A stretch of DNA of 64,000 nt from Oleispira sp. (GTDB lineage: Bacteria > Pseudomonadota > Gammaproteobacteria > Pseudomonadales > Oceanobacteraceae). The stretch is taken from assembly GCA_016765295.1 (NCBI GenBank), contig JAESQF010000134.1, positions 41,320-105,319 of the forward strand, given 5' to 3'. The notes under the pieces are model-generated. The model did not search any database. It was not told the DNA's origin and saw only the letters and a list, made by a program, of their open reading frames with translations. The position numbers were made by a program, and so were the translations under genes. This document shows positions 34,239-42,814 of the stretch, piece after piece. Each line of letters begins with the position of its first letter. The stretch's first letter is position 1.

Positions 34239-35072
34239 ATGAGTTTTAGTGGTACTAATCGACACTGGTTTATTATTGGTGCTGAGTTCCCAGTAGGACT
34301 ATGTTTGGCAAGCTTAGCCAGTGAGTTAGCACTTCCTTACACGAGTCGTCGTTTGGATAGTCGCGAGCAGCTGTCTTTGCCCGTCGGTATGTCAGCTGTG
34401 CCATTGGCGATTATCGCAGTGTCTGGCGAAGACACTGAAAATGCCGGCCATATTGCGGAGTGGATTGATCTGCTAATAGAGCAAGACATCCCCTTGGTAC
34501 TTCTATCTTCGGCTAAGGTATTTGATTATAACGAAGTAGGTAGTCTCGAAAGTGACGAGGTGACAGGAGATCCGCTCTTAATTGCGCTAGAAAACCAAGC
34601 GCGTAAACAACTGCGTCATTTAATTTTACGGGTCAATCAGCCTTTCAGCTTGCTCACTGGGGATTATGCGGTAAACCTTCTCGCGGCCGCTCGCAGCCAA
34701 GATTGTTTAACCTTGGATAACTTAATTCGTATTGCGCCGACCCCTGTGGATGACATTGCTGATGTTATTCATGCGCTACTGCAGCAAATTAGTTGTGATG
34801 AAACCTTATGGGGAACTTATCATTATTGCAGTGTCGAAAGTACAACGGAATATGGCTTTGCTGAAGTACTATTAGCAGAAGCTCGCCAGTATGAAGATCT
34901 GGCTCATGTGAGCCTAGAAGAAAAGGCCGATGAAGATTGCCAACCTAGTGAAACCATCTTAGATAGTAAATTAATTAAGCATACTTTCGGTATTAAACCT
35001 AAGCCTTGGCGTCAAGCTTTAAGCCGTTTAATGCGCCGTTATTATCGTGCGGATGAGAAAACTGACTCTTAA
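34239..35072 (+). CDS. RmlD-like NAD-binding protein, degenerate
   Basis: A 277-residue protein related to dTDP-4-dehydrorhamnose reductase (RmlD_sub_bind). The N-terminus HWFIIGAEFPVGLCLASL is a weakened nucleotide-binding motif. The middle has LILRVNQPFSLLTGDYAVNLLAAA. The end, LDSKLIKHTFGIKPKPWRQALSRLM, is the conserved RmlD finish. The catalytic YxxxK motif is not evident, so a binding or structural role is possible. It may be co-transcribed with moeA, which starts 63 bases later. No sugar pathway genes surround it. Confidence 0.72.
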   Translation: MSFSGTNRHWFIIGAEFPVGLCLASLASELALPYTSRRLDSREQLSLPVGMSAVPLAIIAVSGEDTENAGHIAEWIDLLIEQDIPLVLLSSAKVFDYNEVGSLESDEVTGDPLLIALENQARKQLRHLILRVNQPFSLLTGDYAVNLLAAARSQDCLTLDNLIRIAPTPVDDIADVIHALLQQISCDETLWGTYHYCSVESTTEYGFAEVLLAEARQYEDLAHVSLEEKADEDCQPSETILDSKLIKHTFGIKPKPWRQALSRLMRRYYRADEKTDS

Positions 35073-35135
35073 GAAGAGGCTCCTAATTAAGCGTGCCTTC
35101 TAGGAATAAAAATTAAGTGATAGTGAGAGTGATCG

Positions 35136-36404
35136 ATGTCTTCTTGTGATTCCCCTGCCTTAGCCAAAGGCCTAGTCCCGTTAGCAGATGCATGTTCTGT
35201 GTTAGCCCAGCGTGCGCAACGTTATGGCACGTTAACTGAAACAGAGTTACTGCCAATTCATCAGGCATTAGGTCGTATACTGGCACAAACGATTAGCTCA
35301 AGCATCAATGTGCCCGGCTTTGATAACTCTGCGATGGATGGTTATGCCCTACGCCTAGGTGATTGCCAGCAACAATTAACCCATGCAAATAAAATTGAGT
35401 TTGAAGTCTCGCAGCGTATTACCGCCGGTGATTCGCCACAAATATTGCAACAAAATACCTGCGCCCGAATCTTTACCGGTGCTGCGGTGCCAGAAAATGC
35501 AGACCTAGTCGTGATGCAAGAGCAGTGTGAAATCGCGGCTGATGGCAAGATCATCTTTCCCGCAGAATTAGCAACGGCGAAAGCGCAACAGAATATTCGC
35601 CCTGCAGGGCAGGATATTGCTATTGGTCAAACGTTATTTCAGCCAGGTCGTATTTTACGTGCGGAAGATTTAGGGGTTATTGCTTCAATGGGGTTTAGCC
35701 ATATTGAAGTGCAGGAAAAATTAAAAGTAGCGGTGATTTCATCTGGTGACGAACTCGTTGAACCAGGTCAGCCGTTAAGCCCAGGTAAAATTTATAATAC
35801 CAATAGCTTTACACTTATTGGTTTATTGCAACGTATGGGAATGGAAGTCGTAGGCCCTTTCTTTGCCGCCGATACATTAGCCGATACCCAAGCGGTATTA
35901 ACCCAAGCCAGTGCACAAGCCGATGTGATTATTACCAGCGGTGGTGTCTCCGTTGGTGAAGAAGATCATATCAAAGCAGCGATCACCAGTGGTGGCGAAT
36001 TAGAAATGTGGCGCTTGGCGATTAAACCTGGCAAACCTTTTGCGCTAGGACAGTTTAATAAAACGCCAGTCATTGGCTTGCCAGGAAATCCTGCGGCAGT
36101 CGTGGTTACATTTTATCAACTCGCTCGCGATTTTTTATGGACCTTGCAAGGTGCCGATGCACAGCCTTTATTAGTGTTAAAAGGTAATGCAAATTTCACC
36201 ACGAAAAAATCCATTGGCCGTACTGAGTTTTTACGCGCTCGATTTAATCAAGGCGAGATTGAAGTTTTCAGTAACCAAAGCTCAGGGGTATTATCGTCTT
36301 CCAGCTGGAGTGATGGTTTTGCCTGTGTTCCGGCAGGTAAAATAATTAGTATTGGTGATGAGATAGAGTTTTATGCTTTAACGACCGCTCATGGTCACGG
36401 TTAG
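35136..36404 (+). CDS. moeA: Molybdopterin molybdenumtransferase
   Basis: A 422-residue enzyme that inserts molybdate into adenylylated molybdopterin in Moco biosynthesis. Recognition motifs include [14 protein letters not shown] at the N-terminus, [46 protein letters not shown] and [13 protein letters not shown], in the correct order. The usual length is about 410, so it is full-length. It overlaps mobA by 14 bases. The product serves molybdo-enzymes such as nitrate reductase, none of which is encoded in this window. Confidence 0.96.
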   Translation: MSSCDSPALAKGLVPLADACSVLAQRAQRYGTLTETELLPIHQALGRILAQTISSSINVPGFDNSAMDGYALRLGDCQQQLTHANKIEFEVSQRITAGDSPQILQQNTCARIFTGAAVPENADLVVMQEQCEIAADGKIIFPAELATAKAQQNIRPAGQDIAIGQTLFQPGRILRAEDLGVIASMGFSHIEVQEKLKVAVISSGDELVEPGQPLSPGKIYNTNSFTLIGLLQRMGMEVVGPFFAADTLADTQAVLTQASAQADVIITSGGVSVGEEDHIKAAITSGGELEMWRLAIKPGKPFALGQFNKTPVIGLPGNPAAVVVTFYQLARDFLWTLQGADAQPLLVLKGNANFTTKKSIGRTEFLRARFNQGEIEVFSNQSSGVLSSSSWSDGFACVPAGKIISIGDEIEFYALTTAHGHG

Positions 36405-37035
36405 CGGCATGTTAGAACATAAAATAGATAAGCTATTAAGCGGGTTAATTCTAGCCGGTGGTGAAGGCCGTCGTATGGACGGACGTGATAAAGGCTTAAT
36501 CTCTTTAGCGGATAAACCCTTAGTCGAATATGCCATTGAATGCTTGCAGCCGCTGGTGGATGATCTGAGTATTAGCTGTAATCGTAACCGCGAGCTGTAT
36601 GAAGGTTATCAGCTGGACTGTATCGCAGACGAGAAAACGGATAATGGTTTTCAGGGGCCGATGGCAGGCTTGGTCAGTGGTCTAAAGAACGCGAAGCATG
36701 AGTGGTTATTGGTAATGCCCTGCGATACTCCGTTAATGACGACCGCAGTGATGTCGCAATTAGTGAGCTGTATCAAGGTCAGTGGCCCGAGCCAAGAGAT
36801 GCAGGCGATTATATTTTCGCATCAAGGACTACAGCCATTACACGGTCTATATCACAGAAGTATGTTGCCGGTTTTTGAACAGTGTTTAGCGGAAAATAAA
36901 AATGCCTTGCAGCGTTTATTACGCTCGATGCCGAAAGTGAGTATGCATCAAGCGCTTGATAGTGGTTACAGCTTTAATAATGCGAATGATCCCGAAGAAC
37001 TCGCGACAATTGAAGCTTTGTTAGGCAATGCATAG
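36391..37035 (+). CDS. mobA: Molybdenum cofactor guanylyltransferase
   Basis: A 214-residue nucleotidyltransferase that attaches GMP to Moco to make the bis-MGD cofactor. The GTP-binding motif is [21 protein letters not shown], with [12 protein letters not shown] and VMPCDTPLM (metal-binding DT) following. Translation may start at ATG 36391 or at ATG 36409, which removes six unconserved residues. It overlaps moeA. Its end is followed by a structured 250-base leader before moaC. Confidence 0.93.
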   Translation: MVTVSGMLEHKIDKLLSGLILAGGEGRRMDGRDKGLISLADKPLVEYAIECLQPLVDDLSISCNRNRELYEGYQLDCIADEKTDNGFQGPMAGLVSGLKNAKHEWLLVMPCDTPLMTTAVMSQLVSCIKVSGPSQEMQAIIFSHQGLQPLHGLYHRSMLPVFEQCLAENKNALQRLLRSMPKVSMHQALDSGYSFNNANDPEELATIEALLGNA

Positions 37036-37104
37036 GCTTAAAGCATAGAAGATTTTTGTAACTATTCAGATATCTAAAATTTAGATAGAAGAAGCCCCAT
37101 TATT

Positions 37105-37192
37105 GGGTAATTGTGGAGCAAATATGCGAGGCATGGATGCCGAACCTAAGGCTACATGGACGTATTTACGCCGTTTTGTGGAATAATTACCC
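37105..37192 (+). ncRNA. Structured leader element before moaC
   Basis: GGGTAATT (37105-37112) and AATTACCC (37185-37192) can close an outer stem. Inside are a hairpin GGCATGGATGCC (37130-37141) and a second, TAC-ATGGAC-GTA (37153-37164), enclosed by GGC/GCC. Both present GGA in the loop, resembling the CsrA/RsmA target consensus RUACARGGAUGU. The upstream GGG can alternatively pair with CCC at 37095-37098, suggesting mutually exclusive folds. It could be a CsrA-bound leader, a variant Moco riboswitch, or a repeated intergenic element. I cannot prove which. A plain protein-binding or repeat origin remains possible. Confidence 0.45.
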
Positions 37193-37285
37193 AGTCATGG
37201 ATCGGTTTTTAAAACCTGCTGAATAGTTATAAAATGCTTAATATTACTTGTAGGTTTTAAATTTAAAAATTAGTTGGAATTAAAA

Positions 37286-37765
37286 ATGGATCTAACCCAT
37301 TTAGACGAAAAAGGCCAAGCACGTATGGTCGATGTCAGTGAAAAAGACGTGACAAAGCGTGAAGCAACCGCTCAAGCCATCGTCACTATGTTGCCTAATA
37401 CTCTGACTATGATTACCGAAGGTAAGCATAAGAAAGGTGATGTATTAGCGACGGCTCGTATTGCGGGTATTCAAGCGGCGAAAAAAACCTGGGAATTAAT
37501 TCCTATGTGTCATCCATTGATGATTGCCGGGGCTAAGGTCGATATTGAAGCCATTAGCGCAACGGAATTACGTATTGAAGTACGTTGTAAAGTGGCTGAT
37601 CGTACCGGTATCGAAATGGAAGCATTAACCGCGGCTTCGATTGCTGCGCTTACTATTTATGATATGTGTAAAGCGGTTGATAAAGGCATGACCATTGGCG
37701 AGATTAAGTTATTAAAGAAAACCGGTGGTAAAAGTGGCGACTGGCATGCAGATAGCTCTGAATAA
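37286..37765 (+). CDS. moaC: Cyclic pyranopterin monophosphate synthase
   Basis: A 159-residue enzyme that, with MoaA, makes cyclic pyranopterin monophosphate in Moco biosynthesis. Motifs include [25 protein letters not shown], the active-site [11 protein letters not shown], and [24 protein letters not shown] with [11 protein letters not shown] at the end. I start at the ATG in AAAAATGGATC rather than the TTG at 37274 in the ORF track. Length matches E. coli MoaC (161). It is separated from mobA by 250 bases holding the structured leader. Confidence 0.96.
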   Translation: MDLTHLDEKGQARMVDVSEKDVTKREATAQAIVTMLPNTLTMITEGKHKKGDVLATARIAGIQAAKKTWELIPMCHPLMIAGAKVDIEAISATELRIEVRCKVADRTGIEMEALTAASIAALTIYDMCKAVDKGMTIGEIKLLKKTGGKSGDWHADSSE

Positions 37766-37792
37766 TCAATATTTCATTACGGAGATTTTAAA

Positions 37793-38035
37793 ATGATTAA
37801 GGTATTATTTTTTGCCCGCTTAAAAGATCAAGTTGGCCAAGCAGAGTTAACTCTAACAGATGATATGGCGGGAAAAACCTTGGCGGACCTGCAGCAATCT
37901 TTGATTGCTCAAGGGATGATAGCCTTGCAAGACGATAGTATTCGTATCGCACTCAACCAAAATTTCTCTACTGGCGATGCCATCGTGCAAGCCGGTGATG
38001 AAGTTGCTTTTATGCCTCCAGTGACGGGCGGTTGA
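37793..38035 (+). CDS. moaD: Molybdopterin synthase sulfur carrier subunit
   Basis: An 80-residue ubiquitin-like protein that carries the thiocarboxylate sulfur to precursor Z in molybdopterin synthase. The beta-grasp pattern is KVLFFARLKDQVGQAEL at the start, and the essential C-terminal Gly-Gly is present in PPVTGG. It follows moaC by 27 bases. Its partner moaE does not follow and must be elsewhere in the genome, as must moaA. This splits the pathway. Confidence 0.95.
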   Translation: MIKVLFFARLKDQVGQAELTLTDDMAGKTLADLQQSLIAQGMIALQDDSIRIALNQNFSTGDAIVQAGDEVAFMPPVTGG

Positions 38036-38175
38036 TGCTGGGCTAGTCACTCAATTGGTATAGCGTATTGTTATTACAGGCTTCTAGAAATACCACTGAG
38101 GAATAAGCTAGATTGGAATAAAAAAACATTCTACTTCGCCTTGGTGTTCTTTTTGTACCTGACTATACTGAAGCT

Positions 38176-38937
38176 ATGAAATTTTTAATCGCCATCATTG
38201 GCCTTATTTTCTCCTCTACCGCCTTTTCTCAGCCGCCTATCAAGGTAACTGTGGGAATGTATCCTTTCGCGCCTTTCGTTGAGCAGGACGACTTTAATGG
38301 CACTTCTGGCATGACGATCGACTTGATTGCTGCATTAAATAGAAATCAAAAAAAGTATCACTTTGAAACCATCTTAATTCCCCCGAAACGTCGCTATCAG
38401 TCTTATAAGCGAGGGGACTACGATGTTATCTTTTATGAAAATTTGGCTTGGGGTTGGCAAGACTACCCCGTGGATATCTCTAATATCTATCAAAAAGGAG
38501 GGGAGGTGTATGTCGCTCTGAAACAATCCGGTCGAGGACAAGAGTACTTTGATAGTTTCGATAATAAACGCATGATGGGGATCTTAGGTTTTCATTATGG
38601 TTTTGCAAATTTTAATGCAGATGAAAAATTTCTTCATAATAAATTTAATATGACACTCTCTCACGATAATGATAAGAACTTAACTAAATTGTTGAAGCAG
38701 CGTGGTGACGTAGTGGTAGTAACAAAAGCGTACTTGCAGCGTTACTTAAAATATTACCCTGGGGTTAAAGAGTCTTTGTTGATCTCAGAAAAACTCGATC
38801 AAGAATATAATCATACCGTTCTATTACGACCTAATAGTGAAATTTCGATTAAAGAGATTAATGAAATGCTAGATGACCTGACTTCATCTGGAGAAATGAC
38901 GCGCCTTTTCGATAAATACGGTATTAGCCAGCATTAG
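38176..38937 (+). CDS. Family 3 extracellular solute-binding protein
   Basis: A 253-residue periplasmic protein of the SBP_bac_3 family. A Sec signal peptide (FLIAIIGLIFSSTAFS, cut near QPPIKV) is followed by KVTVGMYPFAPFVEQDDFNGTSGMTIDLIAAL, the typical first strand-helix unit. It has only one domain and no ABC transporter genes beside it, so it could be a stand-alone sensor or an orphan polar amino-acid binding protein. It is related in fold to the SBP domains of the MltF-like protein at 11513. Confidence 0.8.
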   Translation: MKFLIAIIGLIFSSTAFSQPPIKVTVGMYPFAPFVEQDDFNGTSGMTIDLIAALNRNQKKYHFETILIPPKRRYQSYKRGDYDVIFYENLAWGWQDYPVDISNIYQKGGEVYVALKQSGRGQEYFDSFDNKRMMGILGFHYGFANFNADEKFLHNKFNMTLSHDNDKNLTKLLKQRGDVVVVTKAYLQRYLKYYPGVKESLLISEKLDQEYNHTVLLRPNSEISIKEINEMLDDLTSSGEMTRLFDKYGISQH

Positions 38938-38970
38938 ATGCTGACTTTATACCTGTCGGCACACTTCATA

Positions 38971-39537
38971 TTAGTGATGCATATCTTGGTGGCTCATCAT
39001 GCTTAAAGCTTCAATATCAATTTCATCAAACGTTAAAATCTTACCACCATTCTGTTGAATAAATATCTCGGCATCCGCTTGTTTTGAAAACGAAGCCAAT
39101 GCAGGTCCCATCGCACCATTTAATTTATGGCCGATGACAAATAGGGCCGTCTTAGCATTTATATATTGTGCATCTTCTTGACTATCCCAAGCAGCGGTCG
39201 CTACATCGTGCACAAAAATGTGTTCAATTCTGTGCTGGTGCTCTGGTTGTAAGGCATAAGCGAACATATCTCGGGTCGAACAAAAGCGCTTGGCAGGAAT
39301 GCCACCACGCTCAAAGACTTGTCCTTTAGGCCCAGGGAAACGGTTGATGTACATTCCGCACAGATCGCACTCTTCGCCATTTTGAATAATCACTGGCTCG
39401 GGTGCAACCGTGATTTCTTCTTCTGCCTTATTACACCCTGTCAGTAGTATTAATGATATTAGACTAACGAGGGCTACGGTTTTAGAAACGGTTGTTATTG
39501 CTTTAGTTATCATGCTACTCATCATTTCGCTTATCAT
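38971..39537 (-). CDS. nosL: NosL copper chaperone lipoprotein
   Basis: A 188-residue lipoprotein that delivers copper for the NosZ CuZ centre. The signal peptide ends in a lipobox at LILLTGC (Cys35 from the track start; internal Met codons such as those in MISEMMSSM may be the real start). The metal-binding region is ECDLCGMYINRFPGPKGQ, the NosL signature. It acts in the periplasm, on the outer leaflet. The gene overlaps nosY by four bases (ATGA) and ends the nos operon. Confidence 0.95.
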   Translation of the reverse strand: MISEMMSSMITKAITTVSKTVALVSLISLILLTGCNKAEEEITVAPEPVIIQNGEECDLCGMYINRFPGPKGQVFERGGIPAKRFCSTRDMFAYALQPEHQHRIEHIFVHDVATAAWDSQEDAQYINAKTALFVIGHKLNGAMGPALASFSKQADAEIFIQQNGGKILTFDEIDIEALSMMSHQDMHH

Positions 39538-40364
39538 TCTGACAGCTCCTTCTTATTGAATATCCACCATGAACATAGCAGCGGTAATATCACCCATAGC
39601 ATCATTACTAGGAATAAATAGACAGTGCCATCAGCGCCGTGTTCGGCAATTTGTAATACACCAGAATAACTCTCTGCACCGATGATGGTATAGACAAGAA
39701 TACGGAATACGTCGGTAGGGTTGATCCATAATATAAAGGGCACAATTGTTGCGCTGATGTTGCCTTCGCTGGCAACTAAGATAGCCATAAGAACCAGATC
39801 AAAAACCAATACGAATAAAAACCAAACGATTAGGGCGAGGCCTGCCGCTTTCGACTTTTCAGTTACTGACAAACTTATAATATAAGCAATGGCAATGAAA
39901 ACCCAACCTAATAAACTGGCCAACACAATAAACTGAGAGAAGGCGGTGAGAACACTCACGACATCGACATCGCTGACGATGCAAATAATGATAGCGGGTA
40001 AACCAAAACCTAAAACAGAGGCTAGGGTGATGATGGCGGCTTGACCAACAAATTTACCGAGTAATAATTGAGCATTACTTAACGGGTAAGTCATTAGCAA
40101 TAACAACGTCCCTTGTTCCAACTCACCAACAAAGCAGTTATACGCCAGCATGAGTGCGATGAGTGGAATCAGCATAACGCATAAACTGGCAAGACTAACT
40201 AAGGTGGATTCTAAGGAAGAAAAACCTAATACCCCCGCGGTCGCCGAACCAAAATACGCTAAGCCTAATGACATCAAAATAAAGATGACAGTGATAGCTC
40301 CAGTCCAGCGGTTGCGAAGTCCATCTCTAAATTCTTTTTGCGCAACGATTAATATTTTATTCAT
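39534..40364 (-). CDS. nosY: NosY ABC transporter permease
   Basis: A 276-residue membrane subunit of the NosDFY complex for NosZ maturation. It has six predicted helices and begins ILIVAQKEFRDGLRNRWTGAITVIFILMSLGLAYFG, as NosY does. With NosF and NosD it moves sulfur or releases copper cargo in the periplasm to build CuZ. It starts 25 bases after nosF and overlaps nosL by four bases. Length equals known NosY (about 276). Confidence 0.96.
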   Translation of the reverse strand: MNKILIVAQKEFRDGLRNRWTGAITVIFILMSLGLAYFGSATAGVLGFSSLESTLVSLASLCVMLIPLIALMLAYNCFVGELEQGTLLLLMTYPLSNAQLLLGKFVGQAAIITLASVLGFGLPAIIICIVSDVDVVSVLTAFSQFIVLASLLGWVFIAIAYIISLSVTEKSKAAGLALIVWFLFVLVFDLVLMAILVASEGNISATIVPFILWINPTDVFRILVYTIIGAESYSGVLQIAEHGADGTVYLFLVMMLWVILPLLCSWWIFNKKELSE

Positions 40365-40389
40365 GTCTCATTTTTTCCTAAAGCGTCTA

Positions 40390-41340
40390 TTAAACTGCTG
40401 CATTATTAAAATCAGACAAGTAATAGCGATACAGGTCTTCTAGGGAGGGCAGTTTTATATGCAGATCTTGCAAGTTTTCTTCTGACGCTAAATTTCTGAG
40501 AATATCGAGCTTGTTTTCAGCCGCGCTATGAAAGCGATTATGCAGTGCACCTTCAGAAGAGCCTTCAGAAGAGCTTTGCAACCAATCAGGCTCAGAAATT
40601 AACCCTTTCATTTTACTTTCAATATCAGCGCGAGTTAAGCCAGAAACGGAAACTTCAATCGGTAAATTAGCCGCCTTTCGTAACTCAGCCAAAGGCCCTA
40701 GTGCGAGCTTACGTCCTTTACTTAAAATCATGGCGCGGTCGATATGGTGTTCAACCCCAGGTAAAACGTGTGAGCATAAAATAACCGCACAACCGCCCGA
40801 TTTTAAACGATCGACGGTAAGGTAAAAATCTTGAGTTGCTACTGGATCTAAGCCGACAGTCGGTTCATCCAGAATTAATAACTTAGGTTCACCTAAGAAA
40901 GCTTGCGCTAAGCCTAAGCGCTGACGCATACCTTTAGAATAGGTTTTAACCGCACGGTCTGCGGCGGGGGCTAAATCCACTTCTTCTAATAGTTTATCCG
41001 CTTGGGCTTTATTATGGCCTTTTAGCTTAGCTAGATAATGAAGAACTTCACGGCCACTAAGGTGTTCATAAAAACTGACGTTCTCGGGCAAATAACCAAA
41101 CTGTGTACGATAGTTATGAGCTTGATTAGATCGAGGGCAATGGCCTAAGGCAGATATTGATCCTGTGCTAGGTTTTAATATACCTAGAATCAATTTCATT
41201 AGGGTACTTTTACCCGCGCCATTATGGCCAAATAAACCTAATACTTCGCCAGATTTTACCGACATGGTAAGCGGATGCAGGGCATTTACATTTGGGTAGT
41301 ATTTACAAACTTGGTTAAGGTCTACGGCAATATCATTCAT
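40390..41340 (-). CDS. nosF: NosF ABC transporter ATPase
   Basis: A 316-residue cytoplasmic ATPase of the NosDFY complex. Walker A is GLFGHNGAGKST, the signature is YSKGMRQRLGLAQAFLGEP, Walker B is LLILDEPTVGLDP, and the switch His is in VILCSHVLPG. It overlaps nosD by eight bases. The C-terminal 90 residues carry a charged extension (SSSEGSSEGALHNRF). Confidence 0.96.
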   Translation of the reverse strand: MNDIAVDLNQVCKYYPNVNALHPLTMSVKSGEVLGLFGHNGAGKSTLMKLILGILKPSTGSISALGHCPRSNQAHNYRTQFGYLPENVSFYEHLSGREVLHYLAKLKGHNKAQADKLLEEVDLAPAADRAVKTYSKGMRQRLGLAQAFLGEPKLLILDEPTVGLDPVATQDFYLTVDRLKSGGCAVILCSHVLPGVEHHIDRAMILSKGRKLALGPLAELRKAANLPIEVSVSGLTRADIESKMKGLISEPDWLQSSSEGSSEGALHNRFHSAAENKLDILRNLASEENLQDLHIKLPSLEDLYRYYLSDFNNAAV

Positions 41341-42658
41341 AATTTGCTAGCGCCTTCTCTCTTGGCTGAATTGGCTTAGGCTTCATTAACGGATTGGAGT
41401 CTTTAACTCCTGGAGATTTTAATACAGGAAATTGTTGTTGCACCCAGCGTAATAATAAAACGGCGGGACTATCCATCAGGATTTTGGCTTCGGGGTATTT
41501 CCAAAATAATTTATCGATACCATCGTTAGGCTCGAAAGGTACATCGCCTATCCCGTCACCATCCATATCCCAGCCTTGGTAATTGCTCCAGTAATTGCCT
41601 TCGGGGATACCATCAATCTCCTGGCTCCACTCTTGTAATTTGTTGGAGACATACTTCACCTGAATTTGATTATCGATGAAGGTATTGCCTGAAATTTTAA
41701 TACCTTCTGAGCCAGCGGTTAAATGAATACCAATTTCGGTATGTTCGATGTGGTTGTTGCGAATGGTATTGTAGCCAGAGTTATATATAAATAAGCCTTT
41801 GCCATCACGCCCGAGAACTTTTTTATCGGCAGGGGTCCAGACATTTTTAATCACATTATCTTCAAAGGTTGAATAAATTATGAAGTTAATTAAAAACCCA
41901 TAGTCGTGGCTATTTTCGGTCACATTGCCGCGAATTTCTAAATGACGAGAGTTCATCATGGCGTAACCAGCGCGGGTATTGTAGGCGTAGTTATTTAATA
42001 TTTTATTATGGTAAGAGTACATGTAGTGAATACCATAGCGTAGATCGTGAACGGTATTATTGGCTAAGGTATTATGGGTACTGGATATTACATAGAGGCC
42101 ATCGCGGGTTTTACTGATGTCATTGCCGCGGACTTCGGTATTTTTAATGTTCGAAATTTGGATGCCGTTGCCACGATCAGCAGAGCGTAGTTGATCATTA
42201 CCAATAATCGTATTATTTAATATTTGGTTATGCTCGCCGGTTTGTAACCAGATGCCAAAACCAGGACCTTCGAGGTGACATTTTTTAATGATGATTTTGT
42301 TGGAATTTTTATCCGAGTAGATGCCCGCATTCTGGTCGGTAAGGTCATTTCCCCAATTTACAATGCGCAAAGAGTCGATGGTTACGCCTTCGGCATTGAT
42401 CAATACACCGTGGCCTTTGCCTTGGGCATCTAGGATGGCATTACTGCCTGATAATTCAATGCTTTGATTGATAACGAAATTGCCGAAATACAGACCTGGC
42501 TGTAATTGCACTTGGTCTCCAGCTTGGGTTTGATCAAGAATTTTTTGCAATGAGTCTTGCGCAGTAACGTGCCAAACTTTGGCATTCGCGTTTGGAATAA
42601 ATACCAGCAGACTTATAATAAATAATAGCGTCTTGAGTGACTTCAACAACATTCTCAC
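41333..42658 (-). CDS. nosD: NosD periplasmic copper-processing protein
   Basis: A 441-residue periplasmic right-handed beta-helix protein. The signal peptide is LLFIISLLVFIPNANA (cut near KVWHVTAQ). CASH-type repeats fill residues about 30-330 (NNTVHDLRYGIHYMYSYHNKILNNYAYN). It supplies copper to NosZ together with NosFYL. It is the first gene of nosDFYL and lies 157 bases after nosZ, separated by a bidirectional hairpin, so it may have its own expression level. Confidence 0.95.
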   Translation of the reverse strand: MRMLLKSLKTLLFIISLLVFIPNANAKVWHVTAQDSLQKILDQTQAGDQVQLQPGLYFGNFVINQSIELSGSNAILDAQGKGHGVLINAEGVTIDSLRIVNWGNDLTDQNAGIYSDKNSNKIIIKKCHLEGPGFGIWLQTGEHNQILNNTIIGNDQLRSADRGNGIQISNIKNTEVRGNDISKTRDGLYVISSTHNTLANNTVHDLRYGIHYMYSYHNKILNNYAYNTRAGYAMMNSRHLEIRGNVTENSHDYGFLINFIIYSTFEDNVIKNVWTPADKKVLGRDGKGLFIYNSGYNTIRNNHIEHTEIGIHLTAGSEGIKISGNTFIDNQIQVKYVSNKLQEWSQEIDGIPEGNYWSNYQGWDMDGDGIGDVPFEPNDGIDKLFWKYPEAKILMDSPAVLLLRWVQQQFPVLKSPGVKDSNPLMKPKPIQPREKALANYE

Positions 42659-42714
42659 TTAAGCATTTAAGCCTTTAAATTTAACTAGTAAAGTAAGTTT
42701 TAAACTAACATGAA

Positions 42715-42746
42715 AAAAGCCTAGTCGTATTAGAAACTAGGCTTTT
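42715..42746 (-). terminator. Terminator between nosZ and nosD
   Basis: AAAAGCCTAGT and ACTAGGCTTTT pair across a ten-base loop. On the minus strand a T6 run follows, so transcription from nosZ would be partly attenuated before nosDFYL. On the plus strand the T run is shorter. Confidence 0.8.
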
Positions 42747-42814
42747 AATAAGGCTAAATAATAAATTCTTGAGGTGGGTCATCTAGACCCAACTCAAGGC
42801 ATTATTTTTGATGA

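Noticed and set aside
37105-37192. Calling the moaC leader a standard Moco riboswitch
   Set aside because: I could not match the published consensus by eye. The GGA hairpins and stem are real, but the class is not proven.
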